In this document: positions 54,632-64,000 of the stretch, one piece after another
Layout: each line of letters begins with the position of its first letter
Numbering within the stretch: position 1 is the first letter of the stretch
Assembly: GCF_014200045.1 (NCBI RefSeq)
Contig: NZ_JACHOV010000001.1
Coordinates: forward strand, 1-64,000
Origin: Rhizorhapis suberifaciens
GTDB lineage: Bacteria > Pseudomonadota > Alphaproteobacteria > Sphingomonadales > Sphingomonadaceae
Reading direction: 5' to 3'
Length of the DNA stretch: 64,000 nucleotides
The notes under the pieces: model-generated
Databases searched by the model: none
What the model saw: the letters and a program-made list of their open reading frames with translations, nothing else
Told to the model about the DNA's origin: nothing
Position numbers and translations under genes: made by a program

Positions 54632-56662
54632 ATGTGGAGCTCGCGCCTCAAAAATCTTCTGTGCAGATGGCGCGCCAAGGCAGCAGTTGACGCGCAGCAG
54701 AATGCTGACGTCCGTCGGGCTCTCGTCGAATCCCTTTATGCCTCCCCAACATCGCTGACGATCGGCGCCATAGCCGGCAGCGCGGTCAGCGTCGCCGTCG
54801 CTCGGGTGGCGGAGGACTGGGTGCTGACCGGCCTGACGGCGCTCATTTGCCTCGTCGCAACGTCACGTGTCGTATCGGCGACCTATTTCCATCGGCACAT
54901 GATGAAAGGTTCGGTCAAGGGATCGCGCGGCTGGGAACTGGCCTATGAGCTGGGTGCCTGGCTATACGCGGCTTCCCTGGGCCTTATGGCATGCGCAGCG
55001 CTCATCCGAAGCGAGAATGCCATTATTCACATGCTGGCCGTTTCGCTGGCAACTGGTTATGCCGGCGGCATTTCCGGACGCAATGCGGGGCGGGTGCATA
55101 TCGCGGTGGGACAGGTTTTCCTGGCCTTGGCCCCGACCGCTCTGGGATTGTGGCTGGTCGAGGATACCGGCTACCGCATTCTGTCCATTGTCCTGGTGTT
55201 GATGATTCCGGGCATGGCGGAAATCTCCAATACGACGCACAGGATCGTCCTCCAGGCGCTGACCGGAAAACAGCAGAAGACGATGCTGGCCGCGAAGTTT
55301 GAGAAGTTGGCGCGCTATGACAGCCTGACCGGTGTTGAGAACCGAATGGCCATGCATATGCGTATCCGAGATATGTTCGAAGAAGGGGATAGCAGTGCCG
55401 ATCAGCTGGCGGTTCTCTGGATCGATCTTGATCGTTTCAAGGAGATCAACGACTCCCTCGGCCATATGGTGGGCGACCAACTGCTGGTTTCCGTCGCGGA
55501 GAAGGTTGGAGCAGTGCTTGCCGGGCGGGGAAGTCTCGCACGGTTCGGCGGGGATGAGTTCATTATCCTATGCCGCCAGACTGGACGGCAGGAGGCGGCC
55601 GAAATTGCCGAAGACATATTCGAACATTTCCGCGATCCATTCGAGGTCGGCGGCCACAATCTGGCGGTAACAGCGTCCATAGGCATAGCCGTAGCGCCCC
55701 AGGATGGCGCCGACCGCGAGGAAATCCTGCAGCACGCCGACCTTGCCCTTTACCACGCAAAGAATGGCGGGCGAAATCGCTACAGTCTGTTCGAATGGTC
55801 CATGAAGGAGCGGTTGCACCGGGTTCGCGAAATTGAAGCGGGCTTGCGACGGGCCATCGAGCAAGGAGAGTTCAGCATGCGTTACCAGCCGATCTTCGAT
55901 ATGAAGACCGGCCGTGTTGCATGTTGCGAGGCGCTGATCCGCTGGCATCATCCAGTGCTGGGTGACGTTTCCCCTGGCGAGTTCATTCCGATTGCGGAGA
56001 GCATCTCCATGATCGGGCCAATCAGCGAATGGGTGTTGGGCCAGGCGTGCGCCGCCGCGGCCCAATGGCCCGACGAAATCCGGGTGGCCGTCAATATCTC
56101 GCCGGCGCTGCTTCGGTCGGGCGATTTGCCGCGCACCGTCATCGCCTGCCTCTATTCTTCCGGTTTGAAAGCCCGCCGATTGGAGCTGGAAGTGACCGAG
56201 TCGGTCTTCCTGGAGGACAATTTGCAAACCAGCCAAATCCTGCGCGAATTGCAGCGGATCGGATTGCGGCTGGCGCTCGACGATTTCGGCACTGGCTACA
56301 GCTCGCTGAGCTATTTGCGGTCCTACAAATTCGATACCATCAAGGTGGACCAGTCATTCATGGCCGGCATCCACAAAAGCTATGAAGACCGGGCGATCAT
56401 CCAGTCTGTGGCTCATCTGGCGTCCGCGCTGCGGATGGACACAGTGGCAGAGGGCATCGAAACGGCGGACCAGCTTCGTTATGCGAACGAAGCTGGTTTC
56501 ACCAATGTACAAGGCTATCTGCTCTGTCGTCCTTTGGGCGACGCGGCGGTTTCCAAGCTGCTGAACGAACAAAGCGGCAAGGACGATATGCCCTTGCTGG
56601 ATCAGCAACCGAGCGTCAACGCATATGAAGACGGGTTTGCGCTGCAGCGAGGCGTCTCATAA
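54632..56662 (+). CDS. Membrane-bound GGDEF-EAL cyclic-di-GMP protein
   Basis: A 676-residue protein. Residues about 35-215 contain some six hydrophobic segments forming a membrane sensor region with no recognised domain. A diguanylate cyclase domain follows (residues about 235-385) with an intact FGGDEFIIL; the product-inhibition site RxxD is missing (AGRG in its place). The EAL domain (about 400-645) keeps CCEALIRWHHP, the catalytic-site glutamates, LALDDFGTGYSSLSYL and IKVDQSF, so phosphodiesterase activity is likely. Which activity dominates cannot be told. Its 3' end overlaps the convergent rpfF-like gene by 47 bp. Confidence 0.9.
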   Translation: MWSSRLKNLLCRWRAKAAVDAQQNADVRRALVESLYASPTSLTIGAIAGSAVSVAVARVAEDWVLTGLTALICLVATSRVVSATYFHRHMMKGSVKGSRGWELAYELGAWLYAASLGLMACAALIRSENAIIHMLAVSLATGYAGGISGRNAGRVHIAVGQVFLALAPTALGLWLVEDTGYRILSIVLVLMIPGMAEISNTTHRIVLQALTGKQQKTMLAAKFEKLARYDSLTGVENRMAMHMRIRDMFEEGDSSADQLAVLWIDLDRFKEINDSLGHMVGDQLLVSVAEKVGAVLAGRGSLARFGGDEFIILCRQTGRQEAAEIAEDIFEHFRDPFEVGGHNLAVTASIGIAVAPQDGADREEILQHADLALYHAKNGGRNRYSLFEWSMKERLHRVREIEAGLRRAIEQGEFSMRYQPIFDMKTGRVACCEALIRWHHPVLGDVSPGEFIPIAESISMIGPISEWVLGQACAAAAQWPDEIRVAVNISPALLRSGDLPRTVIACLYSSGLKARRLELEVTESVFLEDNLQTSQILRELQRIGLRLALDDFGTGYSSLSYLRSYKFDTIKVDQSFMAGIHKSYEDRAIIQSVAHLASALRMDTVAEGIETADQLRYANEAGFTNVQGYLLCRPLGDAAVSKLLNEQSGKDDMPLLDQQPSVNAYEDGFALQRGVS

Positions 56663-57626
56663 GCTTAAGGTCCTTTTCGGTTAGCTTGAGCGCGGTATCG
56701 ACCCAATTTTCGACAATTTCCCTCAGCTCGTCGAGGCGAAGCGGATTGACGCGGCGGCCGGCGCGATAAACGCCCACATGGCCGGCGTGACGCTGGCTAT
56801 TGGCTTTTATATAGTCGCGTACCGCCTGTTCCCCTTCGCCGGTTTCGGCAATGACGTGGATAAGGCCCATATCGTACATTTCCTCGGCGCTGTAGACCTT
56901 GCCTTCCATGATGAGGCGCTCGGCCTGAGCATGGCCGATGCGGCGAGCAAGAATGGAATAGGCCCCCATTCCGGGGAACAGACCAAAGAGGATTTCGGGC
57001 AGGCCGAAGCGCGCATGACGTTCAGCGACAATGACGTCGAACGTCATCAATGCTTCAAAACCGCCGCCCAACGCGTCTCCCTGAGCCAAGCCGATGTTGA
57101 CGACATTCATGTCGTTGCAGTGCCAAACCTTGTCCACGATTTCGACGCAGAGATGGCTGTATTGCAACAGGGTGGCCCGATCCTGCCGTTCAATGCAGTT
57201 GGCGAACATGTCGAGATCGCCGCCAAGATTGAATACGCCCGGAAAGCGGGATCCCAAAACCATATATTTAAGGGGGGATTTCGGGCGATCGAACAGCCGT
57301 TTTGCCTCTGTCTGCCATGTCATCGTGTCGCGCAGCAAACCGATGTTGTAATTTGGCCGGTCATTGGGAGTGATATAGGCCCAAAGCGTTCCAAGCTCCT
57401 CTTCCCAATTGACCTCCATCTGTCCGAGATCAAAGAGCGGGGTAGGATTGCCGCGGATGTCGATGCCAATATCGTCGTGGACGACGTCATTGGCAATTTC
57501 GGCGGACCGGTCGAGCGCATTAAAATGGCCTGATTCGATCATATTGGGTTCCCCCCGGAACATCGTTACGCCATAGGACTGCATATTTCCCTGTTGCAAT
57601 GCAACAGCGTTTCCAAATTGGGACAT
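56616..57626 (-). CDS. rpfF: RpfF-like DSF synthase (crotonase family)
   Basis: A 336-residue crotonase. Known RpfF proteins use two glutamates 20 residues apart; here they are Glu191 in ALGGGFEALM and Glu211 in FGLPEILF, exactly 20 apart. Further RpfF-like stretches are FPGVFNLGGDLDMFANCI, LFGLFPGMGAYSILARRI and the C-terminal ENWVDTALKLTEKDLKLMRRL. It has about 75 extra N-terminal residues compared with Xanthomonas RpfF. RpfF dehydrates and cleaves 3-hydroxyacyl-ACP to release cis-2-unsaturated fatty acid signals. No rpfC or rpfG is adjacent; a GGDEF-EAL gene lies tail to tail instead. The ATG has only a weak ribosome binding site. Confidence 0.85.
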   Translation of the reverse strand: MSQFGNAVALQQGNMQSYGVTMFRGEPNMIESGHFNALDRSAEIANDVVHDDIGIDIRGNPTPLFDLGQMEVNWEEELGTLWAYITPNDRPNYNIGLLRDTMTWQTEAKRLFDRPKSPLKYMVLGSRFPGVFNLGGDLDMFANCIERQDRATLLQYSHLCVEIVDKVWHCNDMNVVNIGLAQGDALGGGFEALMTFDVIVAERHARFGLPEILFGLFPGMGAYSILARRIGHAQAERLIMEGKVYSAEEMYDMGLIHVIAETGEGEQAVRDYIKANSQRHAGHVGVYRAGRRVNPLRLDELREIVENWVDTALKLTEKDLKLMRRLAAAQTRLHMR

Positions 57627-57785
57627 TCGTTAGCTCACTTTTTAACCAAATCTGTTGCCTAACGGACTCAGATAGTTGCACCGAAGACTCAGTTTGGGAC
57701 TTTACTGGCCTGAAATCAGTCCCGCCTCTCCAATACCGGATCCTCAAACACTGTTTCTTAACCCCTTCGCCCTATACCTGTCCCT

Positions 57786-57995
57786 ATGACAGACTTCGGA
57801 CGAAATCAGGGGCGAGTTGCGTTGATATTACGCACTCCTGACGGCCAGCCGTGGCACTTGTCCATGGCAGCCGGCAGCGAAATCTTTATCGGCCGTTATC
57901 GCCGAATTAAAGACTTTGACTGCGGAAGCGAATTGATCCGTTTTTCTTGCACTGAGACAAGCGGCCCCCCCGCTGCATCAGACAAGCACTTGTAA
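57786..57995 (+). CDS. Small hypothetical protein
   Basis: A 69-residue frame (MTDFGRNQGRVALILRTP...) in the 494-bp gap between the divergent rpfF-like gene and tgt. No good ribosome binding site precedes the ATG and no family is recognised. The gap otherwise holds the promoters of rpfF and tgt: AT-rich stretches near 57630-57660 and around 58015-58045 (GTTAACTATTGATATATG). Treat as a possible gene only. Confidence 0.25.
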   Translation: MTDFGRNQGRVALILRTPDGQPWHLSMAAGSEIFIGRYRRIKDFDCGSELIRFSCTETSGPPAASDKHL

Positions 57996-58111
57996 CATAA
58001 TCCCAAATTGGTGAAAAGCGCGTTAACTATTGATATATGACGCTACGGCGCAGGCGTGAATAAGGGATTTTACGTGCAGCAAATTTGACCTGCCGCACCT
58101 GCCGACTATGA

Positions 58112-59251
<1,140 letters not shown>

Positions 59252-59361
59252 AGAGGGGAGCCGAGGCGAAGCGATGTTCGTCTCATCCCCGATGCCTCCC
59301 GCCTCACCTTCCACTGCGGATACATTTCCCATTCAGCCATGCCCTTGCTATTGACCCGCTT

Positions 59362-61011
59362 GTGACCCGGTTTTCACTGAAATTGCTAACTCTTGCGGCA
59401 GCGCTTCCCGGCGTCCTTGTCGCCTTTTCAAGCCTTGCTCAGACACAGCCTGCTCAAAGCACGTCTTCGCTGGAGATCCGTCAGCCCGAGGGCGCAGAGG
59501 AACTTAGCCCGCATTTGGCGCGGCTCGCCTCCAATCCTCGTGACGCGGAGGCTTTGATAGGGGCAGGCGAGGCGGCGCTGAAACTTAATGACGCCCGCGC
59601 CGCTGCTGGCTTTTTTGCGCGTGCTCAGGAAGTTTCGCCCAGTAGTTACCGGATGAAGACGGGTCTTGCCCGTTCAATGCTCGGCATGGAAAACCCTGCC
59701 GAAGCGTTACGGCTATTTGGAGAAGCCGTGAGTCTGGGCGCGCGCGAGGTGGATATTGCAGGGGATCGGGGCCTTGCCTTTGACCTCACCGGCAATCCAG
59801 CCCGTGCGCAGCAGGATTATCAACTCGCCCTTGACCGGAACGAACGGGACCCGATCCTCATCCGCCGATATGCCGTTTCGCTGGGTATATCCGGCAAATG
59901 GCAGGAGGCGGACAAGCTGCTCGATCCACTGCTGCGTAAAAGCGACAAGGCGGCGTGGCGTGACCGTGCCTTCATACTTGCGATGAACGGCCAGACTAAA
60001 CAGGCCCGAGACATCACTACGGTGATGATGCCCAAGAACATGGCTGCGGCAATCCAGCCCTTCATGGACCGCATGCCTTCGCTGACCCCCATCCAGCGGG
60101 CGGCGGCTGTGCATTTTGGCAATTTTCCGGCGGGAACGGTACGTACGGCAGGAGCGGGTATCGCGCCCGCACCCAGTACGCCATCGACGGCGGGCAATGC
60201 GACCACGCAGGCGCCCCTGTCCAACCGTGATCGCCGGGTCAGGGCTCAACCTTCACGCCAGGTTGCGGCTCCCGTCGCAACGCCTCAGCCCGTTGTTCCG
60301 CAATCCGCGCCCGTCACTCGGCCGGTAGCGCCTCCCGCGCGGACGGCAACAACCTCACCCTTGCCGCCGTCCGAGCCGCGTCCCTTGACCAGCCGCATGG
60401 CCGTGCCCCAACCCGAACGTATCGGACCACCGGCGCAGGAGCCAATGCCGACCAGGCAGGTGCAGCCCACTCCCGCACCAACAGCTCCGGCGATATCGCA
60501 GGAACGACGTAACCTTGCCCAAATCATGAGCTCCGTTGCCGTTCCTGAAACGGAACGCACGCAGAGGGTGGCACCGGTCGATCTGGCGGAAATCGCGCGC
60601 ATTCAGACAGAAAGGCGCAAAGCGGAACAAGCCGCCGCCATCAAAGCCAAGGCTGCCGCAGAAGCCAAGGCAAAGGCGAAGGTCGAGGCAGAAGCAAAAG
60701 CCAAGGCAAAGGCTGAAGCCGAAGAAAAAGCCAAGAACCCGGCGCGCATCTGGGTTCAGATCGCGACGGGTCGCGATGTGAAGGCTTTGGCTTTCGATAT
60801 GGGTAAGTTGCGAAAGAAATATCCTGATTTGCTCAAGGGTCGCGACGCATGGAGTTCCCCTTGGGGGGCGACCCGCCGAATGGTTGTGGGTCCCTTTGCA
60901 ACGACCGCCGCCGCCAAAAGCTTCTATTCGGACTGGCTGAAGGCGGGTGGCGACGGCTTTATCTGGCAAAGCACCGATGGCCTGGAAGTTGAAAAGCTTG
61001 CCGAAAAATGA
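59362..61011 (+). CDS. TPR and SPOR domain protein
   Basis: About 549 residues. Signal peptide ([22 protein letters not shown]), TPR-like repeats (residues about 35-240), a long Pro/Ala-rich linker (about 270-390), an Ala/Lys/Glu-rich helical stretch (about 430-460) and a C-terminal SPOR domain (about 465-549) that starts [14 protein letters not shown] and contains [20 protein letters not shown] domains bind denuded septal glycan, so the protein likely acts at the division site. The start is uncertain: GTG at 59362 gives a clean signal peptide; a TTG at 59248 overlapping the tgt stop adds 38 residues. Confidence 0.82.
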   Translation: MTRFSLKLLTLAAALPGVLVAFSSLAQTQPAQSTSSLEIRQPEGAEELSPHLARLASNPRDAEALIGAGEAALKLNDARAAAGFFARAQEVSPSSYRMKTGLARSMLGMENPAEALRLFGEAVSLGAREVDIAGDRGLAFDLTGNPARAQQDYQLALDRNERDPILIRRYAVSLGISGKWQEADKLLDPLLRKSDKAAWRDRAFILAMNGQTKQARDITTVMMPKNMAAAIQPFMDRMPSLTPIQRAAAVHFGNFPAGTVRTAGAGIAPAPSTPSTAGNATTQAPLSNRDRRVRAQPSRQVAAPVATPQPVVPQSAPVTRPVAPPARTATTSPLPPSEPRPLTSRMAVPQPERIGPPAQEPMPTRQVQPTPAPTAPAISQERRNLAQIMSSVAVPETERTQRVAPVDLAEIARIQTERRKAEQAAAIKAKAAAEAKAKAKVEAEAKAKAKAEAEEKAKNPARIWVQIATGRDVKALAFDMGKLRKKYPDLLKGRDAWSSPWGATRRMVVGPFATTAAAKSFYSDWLKAGGDGFIWQSTDGLEVEKLAEK

Positions 61012-62180
61012 GTTTTTGTGCCCCCTATGCCAGCCAGCCCAGCCTTAGCCGCGGCCGACAGCATCATGAACCGGGCGGCGAGACGCGGGGCCCGCGCGAC
61101 GCCTTTCAACGCGATCGCGACCGTATCATCCACTCAATCAGCTTTCGTCGGCTGCGCCACAAGACGCAGGTCTTTATCGCGCCGGATGGCGATCATTACC
61201 GGGTGCGGCTGACCCACAGCCTTGAAGTCGCGCAGATCGGTCGTACGATTGCTCGGGCGCTGGGCCTTAATGAAGACCTGACTGAAGCGCTTTGCCTTGC
61301 CCATGATATTGGTCATCCGCCCTTTGGTCATGCTGGTGAGGAGGGACTGGAACTGGCGCTCAGCCGCCATGGCGGTTTCGATCATAATGCACAGACGCTT
61401 CGCACCCTGATGCTGCTGGATTCGCCTTATCCACGCTGGGCCGGCCTCAACCTCAGTTGGGAAATGCTGGAGGGTCTGGCCAAGCATAATGGACCTGTCG
61501 CCCACCCCGGCTGGGCGATGCGGGAAGTGGACGCTCTTTTCCCTCTGGATCTTGGCGGCTGGTCCTCGCTGGAGGCCCAAATAGCGGCCATTGCCGACGA
61601 CATCGCCTACGACAATCACGATATTGATGATGGTATTCGCGCCGGTCTGCTCACGCTCGATCAATTGCTGGAGGTGGAGTTCGTCCGCACGAGTTGGGAC
61701 CGGGTGAAGACGCGGTATCCGGACCTTCCCCATAATCGTTTGGTGCCCGAACTGATCCGGGACCAGATTGGCCTGATGGTCAATGACGTCCTGGAAAATA
61801 CGCGTGCCAACATTCGGGATACCGGGGTTGAGACGGTCGAGGATGTGCGTGCCGCTGGCTGTATGCTAGGCGGCTTTTCGCCTGAACTGGCTGAGGCGGA
61901 GCGGCAGTGGAAGCGGTTCATGTATGCCACGCTCTATCATCATCCACGCCAACTCGCCGCTTCGGAGGCAGCGCAGAAGATCGTCAATGATCTTTTCACC
62001 GCCTATCATGCCGATCCGCATTTGATGGCGGAGGGCTGGACGGAGGGGTGCAGCGAAGATGAACCGCAAAAAAGTCGGCATGTCGTTGATTATATTGCTG
62101 GCATGACGGACCGCTTCGCTCTCTCACGCCATCGCGAAATCTTTGGAAGTTCAGACTTGCCGGAAGGTTTCGTGGTCTGA
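61008..62180 (+). CDS. dgt: Deoxyguanosinetriphosphate triphosphohydrolase-like HD protein
   Basis: A 390-residue HD-domain enzyme of the Dgt family: [21 protein letters not shown], the metal-binding HSLEVAQ and [17 protein letters not shown], then [18 protein letters not shown] with the late HD-family acidic residues. It hydrolyses dNTPs to nucleosides and triphosphate, keeping nucleotide pools in balance. The ATG overlaps the stop of the SPOR gene by 4 bases. Confidence 0.94.
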   Translation: MSFCAPYASQPSLSRGRQHHEPGGETRGPRDAFQRDRDRIIHSISFRRLRHKTQVFIAPDGDHYRVRLTHSLEVAQIGRTIARALGLNEDLTEALCLAHDIGHPPFGHAGEEGLELALSRHGGFDHNAQTLRTLMLLDSPYPRWAGLNLSWEMLEGLAKHNGPVAHPGWAMREVDALFPLDLGGWSSLEAQIAAIADDIAYDNHDIDDGIRAGLLTLDQLLEVEFVRTSWDRVKTRYPDLPHNRLVPELIRDQIGLMVNDVLENTRANIRDTGVETVEDVRAAGCMLGGFSPELAEAERQWKRFMYATLYHHPRQLAASEAAQKIVNDLFTAYHADPHLMAEGWTEGCSEDEPQKSRHVVDYIAGMTDRFALSRHREIFGSSDLPEGFVV

Positions 62181-62258
62181 TTGTTACACTGCGACGATTG
62201 ACAGTGCTGATCACCTAAGCGAAGAGTCTTATGTCGCCGCCCGGATTCGGGCGGATGG

Positions 62259-62457
62259 CGATGCGGGAGAGATCCGATCCACCCCAAAAGGGAGGAAAGG
62301 ACGCCGAAGGAGCAACCGCCCCGGAAACTCTCAGGCCACCGGACCGCATCGTCAAGAGGCACTCTGGAAAGCGGATGGCACAGGCCGTCCCACCGAAGGT
62401 GTAAGCCGCGCGGGCTCCAACCCCGCCGGTCAAGCTCTCAGGTTTCGTGACAGAGGG
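62259..62457 (+). ncRNA. Tandem glycine riboswitch
   Basis: Two consecutive glycine aptamers. Aptamer 1 (62259-62351) has P1 GATGCGG paired with CCGCATC, GGGAGAG, GCCGAAGGAGCAA and ACTCTCAGGCC. A short linker (GTCAAGAGGC) leads to aptamer 2 (about 62359-62457) with ACTCTGGAAAGC, CACCGAAGGTGTAAGCC, GCTCTCAGGT and GACAGAGGGG. It sits between the dgt stop and gcvT, so it should turn on the glycine cleavage genes when glycine is high, as known for this riboswitch class. Confidence 0.95.
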
Positions 62458-62522
62458 GGTGATGGAGAAGGGCGCCAATGGTGCGTTCAGACTCTGTCCC
62501 CTCAAATGGAGCGAAGCCGGAT

Positions 62523-63662
62523 ATGAGCGCTACTGATTTACACGACAACGATATCGAGATCGTCGACGCGCTTCTGCCCCTTGACGTGTGGCACCGGGCA
62601 AATGGCGCACGCATGGTGAGCTTCGCCGGCTATACGATGCCGATCCAATATGAGGGCATCCTGGCCGAGCATCTTTGGACCCGCGAACATGCGGGGCTTT
62701 TCGATGTCAGCCATATGGGGCAGCTCGTCTTTTCCGGCGAAGGTGCGGATATCGCCCTGGAAGCTTTGCTGCCGGGCGATGTGCAGGGCCTGAAAGAAGG
62801 TCGCATCCGCTATTCGCTGCTGCTGGACGCCGACGGTGGAATTTTGGACGACCTGATGATCTCACGGCGCTCAGAGGATTTGTACATGGTCGTCAATGGG
62901 GCGACCAAATGGGACGATATTGCCCATCTTCGTGAGCATTTGCCTGACGAAATCACGATCAATCATCTGGATGAGCAGGCTTTGCTCGCTCTTCAGGGGC
63001 CGCAAGCCGCCGCTGCGCTGTCGCGGCTTGTTGCTGGCGTCGAAAAGCTATTCTTCATGCAGGCAGGTCCGTTCCGCTGGCGCACCCATGATTTATGGAT
63101 CAGCCGCTCTGGCTATACTGGCGAAGACGGGTTTGAAATCAGCCTAACCGCTGAAGCCGCAGCCAATTTCGTTGATGAGTTGTGCAAAATGCCGGAGGTC
63201 AAGCCGATCGGCCTTGGTGCTCGGGACAGCCTTCGGCTTGAAGCTGGCCTGCCGCTCTATGGCCATGACCTTGATGAGAATGTTGATCCGATCAGCGCGG
63301 ATCTGGCCTTTGCTATTTCCAAACGGCGCCGCAGTGAAGGCGGTTTTCCCGGCGCGGACCGCATTCTGGAACTCTTGGCTTCTGGGACTTCGACAAGGCG
63401 CGTCGGCCTCCTCATCGATGGCCGTATGCCCGCCCGTGAAGGCGCGAAGGCGTTCATCGGTGCAAAGGAAGTGGGCCGCCTCACTTCCGGCGGCTTTGCC
63501 CCCAGCCTCGGGGCACCCATAGCAATGGCCTATATCGCTGCCGAACATGCCGCATTGGGCAGCAAGCTGGAACTGGAAGTGCGGGGCAAACGCCTTGCCG
63601 CCACGGTCACGGCGATGCCTTTTGTACCACACCGTTATCACCGCACCAGGGAGCTTAAATAA
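62523..63662 (+). CDS. gcvT: Aminomethyltransferase, glycine cleavage T protein
   Basis: About 379 residues. The folate-binding fold shows [62 protein letters not shown] and [20 protein letters not shown]. It releases ammonia from the aminomethyl group held on GcvH and forms methylene-tetrahydrofolate. I chose the ATG at 62523; an ATG at 62478 has a better spaced GGAGAAGG and would add 15 residues, so the start is open. The stop overlaps the gcvH start (TAATG). Confidence 0.95.
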   Translation: MSATDLHDNDIEIVDALLPLDVWHRANGARMVSFAGYTMPIQYEGILAEHLWTREHAGLFDVSHMGQLVFSGEGADIALEALLPGDVQGLKEGRIRYSLLLDADGGILDDLMISRRSEDLYMVVNGATKWDDIAHLREHLPDEITINHLDEQALLALQGPQAAAALSRLVAGVEKLFFMQAGPFRWRTHDLWISRSGYTGEDGFEISLTAEAAANFVDELCKMPEVKPIGLGARDSLRLEAGLPLYGHDLDENVDPISADLAFAISKRRRSEGGFPGADRILELLASGTSTRRVGLLIDGRMPAREGAKAFIGAKEVGRLTSGGFAPSLGAPIAMAYIAAEHAALGSKLELEVRGKRLAATVTAMPFVPHRYHRTRELK

Positions 63663-64000
63663 TGAGCCGATATTTCACCGACGAACATGAGTGGGTCGAC
63701 GTCCAAGGGGAAATCGCTACCGTTGGCATCACCAATTACGCCCAAGGCCAATTGGGCGACATTGTGTTTGTGGATTTGCCAAACGAAGGCGCGACCTTCG
63801 ACAAGGGCGATGATGCCGCAGTCGTCGAATCGGTCAAGGCGGCATCCGATGTCTATGCCCCCCTGTCGGGCGAAGTCGTCGAGGTGAATGGCGCGCTTGA
63901 GGGCGAACCCGCCCTGGTCAACAGCGATGCGGAAGAGGACGGTTGGTTTTTCAAGCTGCGCCTCACCGATCCAGCGGAGTTGGATGGGCTGATGGATGAA
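63662..64000 (+). CDS. gcvH: Glycine cleavage system H protein, truncated by the window end
   Basis: The first 113 residues of the lipoyl carrier of the glycine cleavage system; the protein is usually about 122-128 residues, so only the last few are missing. The family features are FTDEHEWV at the start, [20 protein letters not shown], the lipoylated lysine in [12 protein letters not shown] and [11 protein letters not shown]. Starts inside the gcvT stop. Confidence 0.96.
   Translation, partial: MSRYFTDEHEWVDVQGEIATVGITNYAQGQLGDIVFVDLPNEGATFDKGDDAAVVESVKAASDVYAPLSGEVVEVNGALEGEPALVNSDAEEDGWFFKLRLTDPAELDGLMDE

Overview
The window comes from a high-GC alphaproteobacterium and most resembles a sphingomonad (Sphingobium/Novosphingobium type). 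Pointers are a complete dcw cluster running mraZ to ftsZ with murC-murB-ddl-ftsQ-ftsA order, an F1 ATP synthase operon (atpHAGDC) separate from Fo and with a very short epsilon subunit, an XrtA/PEP-CTERM regulatory cluster, and sphingomonad-type palindromic repeats (CCCCTCCCGC/GCGGGAGGGG and GTCATTCCCG types). The genus is an inference from gene style, not from a marker gene.

Layout. 1-4441 (minus strand): an oxidative set with an Old Yellow Enzyme, a fumarate-reductase-type FAD protein, a luciferase-like flavin oxidoreductase and a SRPBCC protein, probably catabolic and of unknown substrate. 4442-5126: a non-coding junction holding a paired AACTATACTATA direct repeat, a badly decayed fragment of a putA-type proline dehydrogenase gene, and five 10-bp-phased TCCC(A/C) boxes that look like the MraZ operator. 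5127-23758 (plus): mraZ, rsmH, ftsL-like, ftsI, murE, murF, mraY, murD, ftsW, murG, murC, murB, ddl, ftsQ, ftsA, ftsZ, mostly with 1-4 bp overlaps. 23856-27262 (minus): an EamA-type exporter, a secreted methyltransferase-like protein and a lone CpaF ATPase. 27434-33357 (both strands): a small glycan or glycolipid island of two GT2 enzymes, two methyltransferases, GtrA and a polytopic membrane protein, in part AT-rich. 33451-38484 (minus): atpC, atpD, atpG, atpA, atpH with palindromic repeats in two of the gaps.

38657-42042: a membrane-anchored trypsin-like protease, Ada and a YqaA/DedA-like protein. 42227-50293 (plus): the XrtA-linked sugar transferase, the PrsK kinase, the sigma-54 activator PrsR, the TPR protein PrsT and a methyltransferase; this set is expected to control exopolysaccharide and PEP-CTERM protein genes located elsewhere. 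50393-54470: a lipoprotein, xseB, ispA, coaD, a periplasmic cyclophilin and queA. 54632-57626: a membrane GGDEF-EAL protein facing, tail to tail with a 47-bp overlap, an RpfF-like DSF synthase with both catalytic glutamates at the right spacing. 58121-64000: tgt, a TPR/SPOR protein, a dGTPase-like HD protein, a tandem glycine riboswitch, gcvT and the start of gcvH.

Most interesting points: the RpfF/GGDEF-EAL pair as a candidate fatty-acid-signal to c-di-GMP module, the putA remnant beside the dcw promoter, the phased MraZ boxes, the paired palindromes inside the atp operon, and the protease with a transmembrane hairpin and an unassigned C-terminal domain. No tRNA, rRNA, CRISPR array or intact insertion sequence was seen.
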